Positions 8,377 to 16,512 of a DNA stretch of 64,000 nucleotides are shown piece after piece; position 1 is the first letter of the stretch; each line of letters begins with the position of its first letter. The notes beneath the pieces were generated by a model. That model saw nothing but the letters and a program-made list of their open reading frames with translations. It searched no databases and had not been told where the DNA came from. The translations under genes were made by a program, and so were the position numbers. The DNA is from Crocinitomicaceae bacterium (GTDB lineage: Bacteria; Bacteroidota; Bacteroidia; Flavobacteriales_D; Crocinitomicaceae), in the NCBI GenBank assembly GCA_021740085.1, contig JAIPAL010000003.1:1-64000 (forward strand), given 5' to 3'.

Positions 8377-9406
8377 AACAACATTGCTTTTTTGTCTTTT
8401 CCTGCTTTTTACAAATTTTAAAGTACATGCTGACCTGAGACCGTGTTATTTGACCGTTTCCTTAAGCGCTACGAAAACGAAATTTTCAACTACTGAATTG
8501 GTTCAGATTAATGTCACATTAACCAACGGAACTAATGCATCGCATTCCATTGTTGTCCCTGGAAATCAATCAAAAGGACTTAAGTTAATCTATTTTTCTT
8601 GGTACAAGGTCGATGAAAAGAACTTTTACACAGAAGTTTACCGTGATTCGAGAATCATCTCGATGGACACAAGCGTAAAAGGATACGTTAATTTTAATCG
8701 GCTGGGGGCAAATGAATCGACCAGTATTCCGTTTTTCTTTAACGATCTAAAAAATGCCAAAAAACGCATCAATTCCAATTACGAAATTCCCAAATTACCT
8801 CCCGGCAACTACAAAATCATTGCTTGGTATTATCCTTGGGACGAAGAACTCGCCAAATACGCTTTTAACAAATACGATTGGAAAGGGCAAGATGAAAATC
8901 CAGATAAAAACACAGAATTATTAGACTTGTCTGAATCTGGTACACAAAGCACTTATTTTGATGTTGAAATTATAACAGATGAAGCCTCTATTGCCAACAT
9001 TTTGAACGAAAACTGTTCTAAAAGCTGTTCGCTTTGTCGTGCCATTGAACAGGAAAGGTGGAACAAAATAAAGCGAAAAATTCGCCATAATTCACGCCTT
9101 GTTAATGAACTTAATATGGGGGTAGATACCAGTGGGAATTGGCAGAAACCCCATAGAAACATCGCTTTTTTAGGCGATACTCCCGATGCTATTTTGGCTT
9201 CTTTGCCTGCTTTTTTCTCACGGGAAATTATCTTTCAAAACAAGAATGGCATTCATTATTTTTATCTTACCTGGCAACTTGGAAAAACAAGCAGAGTCGG
9301 TTCTCGCATAAATCAATTTTTCTACCTGATTGGACTAAGAAATGTAAGAATCAGAGCTTCAAGAATTAACTATTCGAGGTTGAAATATATGAAGGGAATA
9401 CAGTGA
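8369..9406 (+). CDS. Secreted hypothetical protein with N-terminal beta-sandwich
   Basis: A 345-residue protein. The ATG at 8369 overlaps the upstream stop by 8 bp (translational coupling). The signal peptide is MTKTTLLFCLFLLFTNFKVHA. The first 180 residues look like an immunoglobulin-like beta-sandwich: TELVQINVTLTNGTNASHSI, then PPGNYKIIAWYYPW. A Cys cluster follows (ENCSKSCSLCRAIEQERW), then a basic C-terminal half with a hydrophobic stretch near residue 290-330. The protein probably works with the YwqK-repeat protein encoded just upstream. I do not recognise a family with known function. Confidence 0.6.
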   Translation: MTKTTLLFCLFLLFTNFKVHADLRPCYLTVSLSATKTKFSTTELVQINVTLTNGTNASHSIVVPGNQSKGLKLIYFSWYKVDEKNFYTEVYRDSRIISMDTSVKGYVNFNRLGANESTSIPFFFNDLKNAKKRINSNYEIPKLPPGNYKIIAWYYPWDEELAKYAFNKYDWKGQDENPDKNTELLDLSESGTQSTYFDVEIITDEASIANILNENCSKSCSLCRAIEQERWNKIKRKIRHNSRLVNELNMGVDTSGNWQKPHRNIAFLGDTPDAILASLPAFFSREIIFQNKNGIHYFYLTWQLGKTSRVGSRINQFFYLIGLRNVRIRASRINYSRLKYMKGIQ

Positions 9407-9458
9407 CTTTTTAATTGTATTCCCCTGTGAACTTGTGAGGATTAGTTCATGATCCAAT

Positions 9459-9520
9459 GCGCATTGGGCATTCCAAGCAAAGACCCAAACTGCTTACGCA
9501 GTTTTAGGGCTTTTCCTTTT
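9459..9520. repeat. Direct repeat with hairpin, copy 1
   Basis: It starts with a 21-bp block identical to copy 2 and then carries the inverted repeat AAACTGC-TTAC-GCAGTTT followed by TAGGGCTTTTCCTTTT. The similarity continues weakly for another about 35 bp. The hairpin plus T-rich tail looks like an intrinsic terminator read on the plus strand, fitting the end of the gene that stops at 9406. Confidence 0.6.
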
Positions 9521-9580
9521 CCGTCGCTTTTCAAAATACATTTTGATTGGTTTTAACGGATTATGCTGCGCATGTTCCCA

Positions 9581-9642
9581 GCGCATTGGGCATTCCAAGC
9601 ATAGAACCTCAACTGCTCTGCAGTTGTAGGGTTTTTCCTTTT
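9581..9642. repeat. Direct repeat with hairpin, copy 2
   Basis: This lies 122 bp after copy 1. It has the same leading 21 bp and then CAACTGC-TCT-GCAGTTG followed by TAGGGTTTTTCCTTTT. The outer base pair of the stem differs from copy 1 (C-G instead of A-T) with both sides changed, which suggests that the hairpin itself is conserved. Confidence 0.6.
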
Positions 9643-9675
9643 AAATTGCTTTTTAAAGTAAACTTTAATCGCTTT

Positions 9676-9708
9676 AAAAGGAAAAACCCAGCACTTTCGT
9701 GCTGGGTT
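9676..9708 (-). terminator. Rho-independent terminator of tRNA-Arg
   Basis: The plus strand reads AACCCAGCAC-TTTC-GTGCTGGGTT (9685-9708), a perfect 10-bp stem. On the minus strand the loop is GAAA (a GNRA-type tetraloop), and a T-rich run (TTTTTCCTTTT) follows the stem, ending near 9676. It begins just 7 bp after the 3' end of the tRNA. Confidence 0.75.
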
Positions 9709-9715
9709 CCTTTTG

Positions 9716-9789
9716 TGACCCCGGAGGGATTCTAACCCCCAACCCTCAGAGCCGAAATCTGATGCGCTATACAGTTGCGCCACGGAGCC
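9716..9789 (-). tRNA. tRNA-Arg(TCG)
   Basis: The minus strand folds into a full cloverleaf of 74 nt: acceptor GGCTCCG/CGGGGTC (with two G-U pairs), D stem GCGC/GCGC, anticodon stem TCAGA/TCTGA with loop TTTCGGC (anticodon TCG, reading CGA and probably other CGN codons for arginine), variable loop GGGTT, T stem GGGGG/CCCTC and T loop TTAGAAT. CCA is not encoded. Two nearly invariant bases are changed together: the D loop reads AACTGTATA (position 19 is U not G) and the T loop has A at position 56 instead of C, so the 19-56 tertiary pair is U-A. It has its own promoter and terminator, so it is probably expressed. Confidence 0.85.
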
Positions 9790-9801
9790 GATTTGAGATT
9801 G

Positions 9802-9832
9802 CAAATGTAGTGCGAACGAACGAATATTACAA
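9802..9832 (-). promoter_or_regulatory. Promoter TTG-N20-TACATTTG of the tRNA gene
   Basis: On the minus strand TTG (9832-9830) and TACATTTG (9809-9802) are separated by 20 bp. The -7 element ends 12 bp before the first base of the mature tRNA, leaving a short 5' leader for RNase P. Confidence 0.65.
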
Positions 9833-9857
9833 GGCGGGCGATTAAGCAATATAAATC

Positions 9858-9888
9858 TTGCTTAAAAAATTTAATTGCCTTAACTTTA
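9858..9888 (+). promoter_or_regulatory. Promoter TTG-N20-TAACTTTA
   Basis: TTG at 9858-9860 and TAACTTTA at 9881-9888 (one mismatch to TAnnTTTG) stand 18 bp before the ATG at 9907. Confidence 0.45.
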
Positions 9889-9906
9889 TTGCCAAATCAC
9901 CCTGCT

Positions 9907-12738
9907 ATGAAATTATTTTTACTCGGATTCACCTTTTTATTATCGATTTTTGGGACTTATTCTCAAGGGATTAATTGGTCATCCTTTATTGATTCTATCC
10001 CTTCGCTTTCTTCCCCAAGAGCCTTTGATCTAAATCAAGATGGAATTAAAGATATTATTTATGGAGGAGGAACCGATGGTGTTGCTAGTAACAATGGTAT
10101 AATGGCAATTAATGGAGCGAATGGGAATTTACTTTGGAAAAGGCCTTCTAGAAATGAGGTTTTTGGCAGCGCTATTTTTATGGATATTACAAATGATGGG
10201 ATTCGTGATGTTTTTATTTCGGGACGGCAAGCACAACTGCTAGCGATTAATGGAGCAACAGGCGCCTTGTTATGGGATTACTTTCCTTACAATGTAAATC
10301 CAGGGGACAGTGGCCTATATAATTTTTATAACCCTCAATTTATAGACGATGTTACCGGTGATAACAAGCCAGATTTATTAGTCGCAAATGGTGGAGATCA
10401 CACCGCTCCTGAATGGGAAACCAACAGGCCTCCTGGTCATTTAATGGTAATTAACTCAATGAATGGCCAATTAATATCAAAAGCAGTTGTTCCTGATAGT
10501 GCAGAAACATATTGTTCTGCGATTGTTGCTGACATACAAAACAATGGCGTTAAGTGGGTGTTGTATGGTACCGGCGGGGAAACCTTAGGCGGTTCATTTT
10601 GGGCCTGCCCTTTAGCCAGTTTATTACTGAATTCACTGGCGCCTTCTATCGCATTAGCAACAGATCCACAAAAAGGATTTATAGCACCCGCCGCCATGTA
10701 TAAAACATTGTCTAATCAATATGACATTGTCATACAATCTTTTTCTGGCAAGGTCACTAAAATAAAGGGGGCTGACTTTTCTACCACATGGACCTATGAT
10801 TTACCGGGCACTCAAAGCAGTGCAGAACCTGTTTTAGGAAACTTTACAGGTAATCTTTCACCCGATGTGTTTTTAGTGCTTTTTAAGGGTGTCGCACCTT
10901 CCTATACTGATTATTACCAAGTTATGCTTGATGGACAAAGTGGATTAGAAATATTTAAAGATAGTTTAGGATCCATGCATTATGCCTCTGCCAACGCAGT
11001 AGATTTAAACAATGATGGGCGAGACGAAGCCATTATTTCTCTTAATTATTTTGAGAATGGCCATTTCAAAAACAGAATTCAGCAAATAGATTTTCAAAAC
11101 AATACCATTCAACAAATTAGTACTACACAGGCAGGGGTAAATATTGGTTCTACACCATTAATCACCGATTTAGACAATGACAATTTACTGGATATTGTAT
11201 ACTTAGTTAAGAGAGATAGTATCAATCCAGTTGGATGGAAAGGAGTCTATACAAAAAGATACGAAACTAGTTCCATCACACCAAATGCTGGCATTGCGTG
11301 GGGGAGTTATTTAGGAAGTCTAAATGATGGTGTTTATACCTATGACCCTATACTTTGTGGGCCAGGTAGCGTAATTTCATCCGTTGCGATTGTACAGCCC
11401 TCTTGCAATGGTTTTGCTGATGGATCCATAACTCCAACTGTAGTTGCTGGAAATGGGCCCTACACCTATGTTTGGACGAATGGCGGAACCACGGCACAAT
11501 TAAATAATGTTGGCGCGGGATCATACACTATGCAAATCACAGACGCCCTAGGTTGTTATGAAGTGTACACGGCCATAGTTTCTGATCCGTTTATTATTTC
11601 ATTTGGAGGTATTGCCGCACCTACTTGTCCGGGAGGACTGAATGGAATGGCGACTTTAAATTCTTCAGGATGTCCTTGTATGTTTAGCACCTGTACTTTT
11701 CTATGGGAAAATGGCATAACTACCAAGCCGAACAGCACCTTAGCGGAAGGATGGAATTCTGTAAGCATCACCCATCCAAATGGTTGTGTTGTTTTAGATT
11801 CGGTATACGTGCCTTTAAGTGCACCTCTTTATGATTCGACATTAATAGTTAATGTAAGTTGCGCAGGATTCGTTGATGGTAGCATTACTGTTTTGTCAAG
11901 CGCTCCTCCCTCCGTTTTATATACTTGGTCAACAGGGTCGAGTAACAATTCAATTAATAGTGTCGCCGCTGGGAATTACCAAGTTATCATAACAGATGCT
12001 CGACCTTGTACCGACACTGTGCTCTTCACCATTGCGGAGCCGGCCATCCTCACCGCTCAAGTTGTTACGCAAAATGTTGATTGTTTTGGGAATTCAACGG
12101 GATCTTTAGAGATTTTGCCAAATGGTGGAAATGGCTATTACACCTATTTTTTTAACAGCATTCCTTCTCCAACTGCTAATTTCTCTCAATTAGCGGCAGG
12201 GCAATATATCGTATCGGTGAGTGATACCTTAGGATGTACCTCCGCAATACAAAATATTACTATTTCGCAACCACAACAATTGATCTTGAGTTTAAGTTCT
12301 ACTCCTGAAAGCGCTGCAAACGCACTTGACGGAACGGCGAGCGCAGTTGTATCGGGTGGGACGGCGCCTTACATTATTGAGTGGAACAATCTAGCAATTG
12401 GGACACCAAATGTATATTTAACACAAGGATGGTACGTTGCCAATGTTATTGATTCTAATGGCTGTGCAACAAGTGATTCTGTATTTGTTGGAGTTTCGGG
12501 TCTCAATTCATTAAGTGCCGACCAACTTTTCATGTATCCGAATCCATCAAAAGACCAAATAAACTTTCCATATGAAGTGGAGACGGTTTCCATTTATGAT
12601 CAATCGGGCGCATTAGTTCTTAAGGAGAAAAATAAATTACAAATCAATACATCCCAACTAGCAAACGGTGTTTATTCTGTACACATCGGTATTCATGGAG
12701 ATTCATCCGTCATACGCTTAATTATTTTGAATGATTAA
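9907..12738 (+). CDS. T9SS type A cargo protein with FG-GAP and SprB repeats
   Basis: The start is ATG 9907, where the signal peptide begins (MKLFLLGFTFLLSIFGTYSQ); a TTG at 9889 in frame lies next to the promoter and is unlikely. The 943-residue product has three parts. Residues about 30-460 hold FG-GAP/VCBS-type repeats with calcium-loop patterns (DLNQDGIKDI, DITNDGIRDV, DDVTGDNKPDL, DLNNDGRDEA, DLDNDNLLDI), predicted to make a beta-propeller. Residues about 485-850 hold four to five SprB-type repeats (PSCNGFADGSITPTV, GPYTYVW). The last about 75 residues are a type A sorting domain (LFMYPNPSKDQI, LANGVYSV, VIRLIIL). It is a secreted or surface-attached adhesin-like protein. Its stop overlaps the start of the next gene by 8 bp. 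Confidence 0.85.
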   Translation: MKLFLLGFTFLLSIFGTYSQGINWSSFIDSIPSLSSPRAFDLNQDGIKDIIYGGGTDGVASNNGIMAINGANGNLLWKRPSRNEVFGSAIFMDITNDGIRDVFISGRQAQLLAINGATGALLWDYFPYNVNPGDSGLYNFYNPQFIDDVTGDNKPDLLVANGGDHTAPEWETNRPPGHLMVINSMNGQLISKAVVPDSAETYCSAIVADIQNNGVKWVLYGTGGETLGGSFWACPLASLLLNSLAPSIALATDPQKGFIAPAAMYKTLSNQYDIVIQSFSGKVTKIKGADFSTTWTYDLPGTQSSAEPVLGNFTGNLSPDVFLVLFKGVAPSYTDYYQVMLDGQSGLEIFKDSLGSMHYASANAVDLNNDGRDEAIISLNYFENGHFKNRIQQIDFQNNTIQQISTTQAGVNIGSTPLITDLDNDNLLDIVYLVKRDSINPVGWKGVYTKRYETSSITPNAGIAWGSYLGSLNDGVYTYDPILCGPGSVISSVAIVQPSCNGFADGSITPTVVAGNGPYTYVWTNGGTTAQLNNVGAGSYTMQITDALGCYEVYTAIVSDPFIISFGGIAAPTCPGGLNGMATLNSSGCPCMFSTCTFLWENGITTKPNSTLAEGWNSVSITHPNGCVVLDSVYVPLSAPLYDSTLIVNVSCAGFVDGSITVLSSAPPSVLYTWSTGSSNNSINSVAAGNYQVIITDARPCTDTVLFTIAEPAILTAQVVTQNVDCFGNSTGSLEILPNGGNGYYTYFFNSIPSPTANFSQLAAGQYIVSVSDTLGCTSAIQNITISQPQQLILSLSSTPESAANALDGTASAVVSGGTAPYIIEWNNLAIGTPNVYLTQGWYVANVIDSNGCATSDSVFVGVSGLNSLSADQLFMYPNPSKDQINFPYEVETVSIYDQSGALVLKEKNKLQINTSQLANGVYSVHIGIHGDSSVIRLIILND

Positions 12739-14437
12739 GTTTTTCTATGTTTTTTCTTTTACAATACTATTCGTGTTATTCAGCGGATGTACTAATAATA
12801 ACCCGCGCGAAAAAATTGGAAAGGGCAATGTCCGTTATGGTGACACGCTTTGTTTTTTTACACAAAATGCTATTGGGGACCTATTTCCATTGTTTTCGAC
12901 CGATATTTATAGCCATCGTGTTAGTTCACAGGTATTCGAAACCTTGTTACAAATAGACCCGACGAGTAGTAACGTAGTTGGAAACCTTGTGGAAAAAGTG
13001 GCTACAAGCCATGACAATAAAAAACTTACGTTATATCTCCGAGATGATGTATACTTTCATGAGGATCCTTGTTTTCAAACACAACCAAATAAATTGACAG
13101 CATTTGATGTAAAATTTTCATTAGATTTCGCTTGTTCTAACAACCCCCTTAACAATAGCGGTCAAGTTCTTTGCGAAAAAATTGTAGGGGGAGAAGAATA
13201 TTATAATTCTATAAAGAATAAAAGTGAAAAAGGCGTTTCAGGCATCAAGGTAATTAATGATTATTGTTTAGAAATAACCTTGAAAGAACCCTATGTCAAT
13301 TTTCAAAAACTACTAACTAGCAGCAGCTATGGCATCTTTTCAAAAGTCGCCTATTCATTTTACGGAAAGGATATTGTGAAGCATCCAATTGGAAGCGGAG
13401 CTTTTATTTTTGGGGAAAGAACAGCTGAAAATTTACTCCTTAAGTTTAACCCAAAATATTGGAAAAAGGATCCTTATGGTAACCAATTACCGTATTTAAA
13501 TGCCATTATCGTTAAAAGTGGGAAAAACAAAAAGACAGAATTCAAACTCTTCAGACAAAGAAAAACAGACGTAGTTTTTGAAGTTCCTTCAGAATCATTA
13601 AGCGATCTTTTAGGAACCATTCAAGATGCACAAAATGGCGGGACAATTACACATCGTGTATTAGTAGCACCTGGCACGCGGGTTTCCAGTATCGCATTCA
13701 ACCTAAAGAAAGGCCCGTTTACCAACCCGAAACTCAGAAGGGCATTTGACTATATCATTAACCGGGTTGAATTATGTAATCGCGTGTTAAACGGAGATGG
13801 TGCTCCAGCACAAAAAGGATTTGCTCCTCAATCCAACTATTACAATAACCAAAACATTCCTGATCGAGAATATAATGTTTCAGAGGCAAAGACGCTTTTA
13901 GCTTCATCAGGGATGTTTAAAGACAATACTTCCCCCGCCATCAAATTATTCGTTGCAGGAAAGAAAGAAAGTAATGTCTATAAATGGTGTTCCTATATTG
14001 CCGAAGAGTTAAAATTTCATTTAGGAATTAACACGGAAATTATTTCGGGTTCATTTTCCGACAGAGAAAAGGCGATTACCAATAATGAAGTAGATGCATG
14101 GAACGTTGGTTGGGTCGCTGATTACCCCGATCCCGAAGGGTATTTCAGTCTTTTTTATGTCAAAGACAAAGCTTCACCATTACTTCAAAATCTTTTCCCG
14201 TTACTTTCCTCCAAAGAATATAACCAGTATTATTATCTAGCAACCATTGAAAAGAACAATGAAAAGAGAAATTTACTTTTCAATAAATGCGATTCCATAA
14301 TAAAAAGTGAGGCTATAATCTTGCCGATATTAATTGACGATTTTGTCGCCATAATTAATTTAAGGGTTCGTAATTTTAAATTAAGCCCATTAGGGCTGGT
14401 TGATTTTTCGAGTGTTTACATTAAAGAATTGAAGTAA
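12731..14437 (+). CDS. Oligopeptide-type ABC transporter substrate-binding lipoprotein (SBP family 5)
   Basis: A 568-residue protein with a lipoprotein signal (MIKFFYVFSFTILFVLFSGC, lipobox FSGC). The body fits the DppA/OppA family: N-terminal SSQVFETLLQIDPTSSNVVG, then LTLYLRDDVYFHED and AFDVKFSLDFAC, and late WNVGWVADYPDPEGYFSLFY, which is the typical W-x-x-DYPDP ligand-site motif. It would bind peptides or similar solutes in the periplasm, held by lipid. No permease or ATPase genes are adjacent, so it is an orphan here. It overlaps the T9SS cargo gene by 8 bp. It ends base-to-base against the convergent dioxygenase gene, with no space for a separate terminator. Confidence 0.8.
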   Translation: MIKFFYVFSFTILFVLFSGCTNNNPREKIGKGNVRYGDTLCFFTQNAIGDLFPLFSTDIYSHRVSSQVFETLLQIDPTSSNVVGNLVEKVATSHDNKKLTLYLRDDVYFHEDPCFQTQPNKLTAFDVKFSLDFACSNNPLNNSGQVLCEKIVGGEEYYNSIKNKSEKGVSGIKVINDYCLEITLKEPYVNFQKLLTSSSYGIFSKVAYSFYGKDIVKHPIGSGAFIFGERTAENLLLKFNPKYWKKDPYGNQLPYLNAIIVKSGKNKKTEFKLFRQRKTDVVFEVPSESLSDLLGTIQDAQNGGTITHRVLVAPGTRVSSIAFNLKKGPFTNPKLRRAFDYIINRVELCNRVLNGDGAPAQKGFAPQSNYYNNQNIPDREYNVSEAKTLLASSGMFKDNTSPAIKLFVAGKKESNVYKWCSYIAEELKFHLGINTEIISGSFSDREKAITNNEVDAWNVGWVADYPDPEGYFSLFYVKDKASPLLQNLFPLLSSKEYNQYYYLATIEKNNEKRNLLFNKCDSIIKSEAIILPILIDDFVAIINLRVRNFKLSPLGLVDFSSVYIKELK

Positions 14438-15433
14438 TCACTTTATCGCGTCATTCACCCACTGCCTGCCCCAATTTTCCATTTCATCTTGGTTCCACAA
14501 AGCAGGATAGAAAATTCTTTTTTGAAAACGTGGCGGTAAGTATTTTTGCCAATTGGTGCCTCCCGTTGCGGCAACATCGTACTTATCTTTGTTAAGGTAG
14601 CGAACCGCCGATTTATAATGAGCTAAAGGCCAATCGATATTTACATTAAGGTCATTCGTACGAAGAGCATTGATCACCGCTGGCTGTGACTTTTCTTCTT
14701 CCGTTAATCGTAAATAGACTTGCCACAAATTATTAGTGGTACAGTACGTCGCTAATTCTATAAATCGCGCCTTATACTTCTCCTCAAATTGTGTTAGGGT
14801 AAGAGTTTTTTTACCCGTCAACTCTTCAGTAGCGCCTTCTTTCCAATAGATATGCTCAAAAAGCTTCGCTACATCTTTTTCGTTTTTTAATGATTCCCGT
14901 TTACTTTTATCTACTAAATTTATTAAATCCGTACTAAAAAACTCGATCTCACGATATTGCGCTGATTGAAAACCACTAGCTGGAAGTAAAGACATTCGAA
15001 ACTTTAAAAACTGATCCCTTTCCATTCCACTTACCATTATTTCGAAACTCTTAATTAATGCTTCGAAATAACGATTTATTCTATTAACACGGTCAATAAA
15101 AAACACGGCATCTATAGTTGTTTTTTTTCCCAACTGCTCAAACTCATTCAATGCTAATTTAAAATACAGCTCAGTAATTTGGTGGTATATGATGAAAACC
15201 ATTTCGTCGGGAAAACTAGTCTTTGGTTTTTGTAAGCTCAACAAAGTTTCTATTTCAATATAATCCCAATAGGTTGTCACTTCCGCATACAACAAACCGT
15301 CCAAATAGGAAGATAAGTCTTGCCCCAACGCAGCATACTTTTCATTTAATAATTCAAGTTTCTTATTGATTTCTGGTGTAATATCCATTTTATTGCCGGT
15401 TTTCAAGTCGAAATTACTAAAAATAGTAGTCAC
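14438..15433 (-). CDS. Tryptophan 2,3-dioxygenase family protein
   Basis: A 331-residue protein (or 316 from the internal Met at 15388). Family landmarks: TYWDYIEIETLLSLQKPKTS, DEMVFIIYHQITELYFKL, LLPASGFQSAQYREIEF (substrate carboxylate-binding region), and WPLAHYKSAVRYL with the expected haem-ligating His, followed by AATGGTNWQKYLPP at the GTGGS position. The reaction is opening of the tryptophan indole ring to N-formylkynurenine with haem iron and O2, the first step of the kynurenine pathway, in the cytoplasm. The GTGGS loop is altered to ATGGTN, which I recall as common in Bacteroidota members. No other kynurenine genes are adjacent, although a glutaryl-CoA dehydrogenase-like gene occurs at 36.8 kb. 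Confidence 0.85.
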   Translation of the reverse strand: MTTIFSNFDLKTGNKMDITPEINKKLELLNEKYAALGQDLSSYLDGLLYAEVTTYWDYIEIETLLSLQKPKTSFPDEMVFIIYHQITELYFKLALNEFEQLGKKTTIDAVFFIDRVNRINRYFEALIKSFEIMVSGMERDQFLKFRMSLLPASGFQSAQYREIEFFSTDLINLVDKSKRESLKNEKDVAKLFEHIYWKEGATEELTGKKTLTLTQFEEKYKARFIELATYCTTNNLWQVYLRLTEEEKSQPAVINALRTNDLNVNIDWPLAHYKSAVRYLNKDKYDVAATGGTNWQKYLPPRFQKRIFYPALWNQDEMENWGRQWVNDAIK

Positions 15434-15645
15434 TTATTATAGAAATTGATGGCCAAGCTGTTTTTCAAGCTGACTTGCTTAAAAAAGCGTGGTTTTGGAA
15501 ACTTTTGAATGTGCCATTAGAATTATAAAGCGACTAGTTTAATTTCCTTTGATATTTTCTATAAGTATAATCAAGCTTTATCATTGGCGCCTTCTTTTGA
15601 GGAAAATTATTTAATTATATTTACGCGAAAAAAAACAAACTCCAT

Positions 15646-16512
15646 ATGATAAACTACAATCCTAAAAGCTGGGCGGCATTAATTTTCTCTTTAAATAAAA
15701 GTGATACAATTCGGATTCTTTGGAAACAGTTGATTTATATCGCAATTCTTGCAACTTTAATCATTCTAGCATTGCATAGACTGCCACAAGAATATCAAGA
15801 CATATTAAAAGGCTTTACAAGAGAGTTAACTGCTATCTATTCTTTAATCGGTTTTGTGATGTCATTACTGTTATTGTTTCGTACAAATGGCGCCTATGAC
15901 CGTTGGTGGGAGGGGAGAAAACTATGGGGAGCAATCGTCAATGATTGTCGAAGTGCTTATATAAAAATTGAAACGCGAATAGAAAAAAAAGAGGACCGAG
16001 AGGAAATCGCACGTCTATTAACTTTATTCGTTTTTAACGCCAAAAATAATTTAAGAGCGAGCAAGAAGAAAATTAATTATGCCCAATACGAAAATCGATT
16101 ACACGATAACAGTCCAACGCATGTAATGAAAATGATTTACATTAAATTAAAGCAGCTGGAAAAGGAAGGGCAATTAACGCAACAAGACTTGATCCAACTA
16201 GACGTTAATTTTGTAGGGCTCATTGCCTCGCTAGGAGGGTGCCAGCGTATAAAAAACACGCCCATACCATACTCATACAGTATTTTTATTAAGAAGTTTA
16301 TCTTTTTGTATGTTATTACCTTGCCAATAGTGTTTTTTCACTTTGATTATTGGGCCATCTTAATAACCACTTTTGTCTTTTATGCCTTAGTAAGTATGGA
16401 AGTATTAGCAGAAGAAATAGAAGATCCTTTTGGTACAGATGTTAACGATTTGCCACTTGATCAAATCTGTCAACAAATCGAAAATGACCTAAAAAACTTA
16501 GCGTCGAATTAA
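15646..16512 (+). CDS. Bestrophin family ion channel
   Basis: A 288-residue membrane protein matching the bestrophin/UPF0187 family: N-terminal helix segment LIYIAILATLIILALHRLP, then the signature SLIGFVMSLLLLFRTNGAYD and RWWEGRKLWGAIVNDCRS, and a C-terminal pair of hydrophobic helices followed by AEEIEDPFGTDVNDLPLDQI, which is the conserved acidic stretch of the family. Prokaryotic members form pentameric channels in the inner membrane. The length is typical. An AT-rich TATATTTA lies about 20 bp before the ATG. Its stop overlaps the convergent murI stop by 4 bp. Confidence 0.88.
   Translation: MINYNPKSWAALIFSLNKSDTIRILWKQLIYIAILATLIILALHRLPQEYQDILKGFTRELTAIYSLIGFVMSLLLLFRTNGAYDRWWEGRKLWGAIVNDCRSAYIKIETRIEKKEDREEIARLLTLFVFNAKNNLRASKKKINYAQYENRLHDNSPTHVMKMIYIKLKQLEKEGQLTQQDLIQLDVNFVGLIASLGGCQRIKNTPIPYSYSIFIKKFIFLYVITLPIVFFHFDYWAILITTFVFYALVSMEVLAEEIEDPFGTDVNDLPLDQICQQIENDLKNLASN

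Larger units (their letters stand above)
9407..9906. other. Gene-poor 500-bp stretch with repeats, terminator, tRNA and promoters
   Basis: No protein gene is credible here. From left to right it holds a palindrome CCAATGCGCATTGG at 9454-9467, two imperfect direct repeats each with a hairpin (9459-9520 and 9581-9642), the terminator hairpin of the tRNA (9685-9708), tRNA-Arg on the minus strand (9716-9789), its promoter (9802-9832) and the promoter of the next protein gene (9858-9888). The short frames that cross it on both strands run through the tRNA and repeats and are spurious. Confidence 0.7.

Noticed and set aside
9547-9849. Open frames on both strands across the tRNA region
   Set aside because: They run through the tRNA, its terminator and the direct repeats, lack signal or domain features, and are chance frames.
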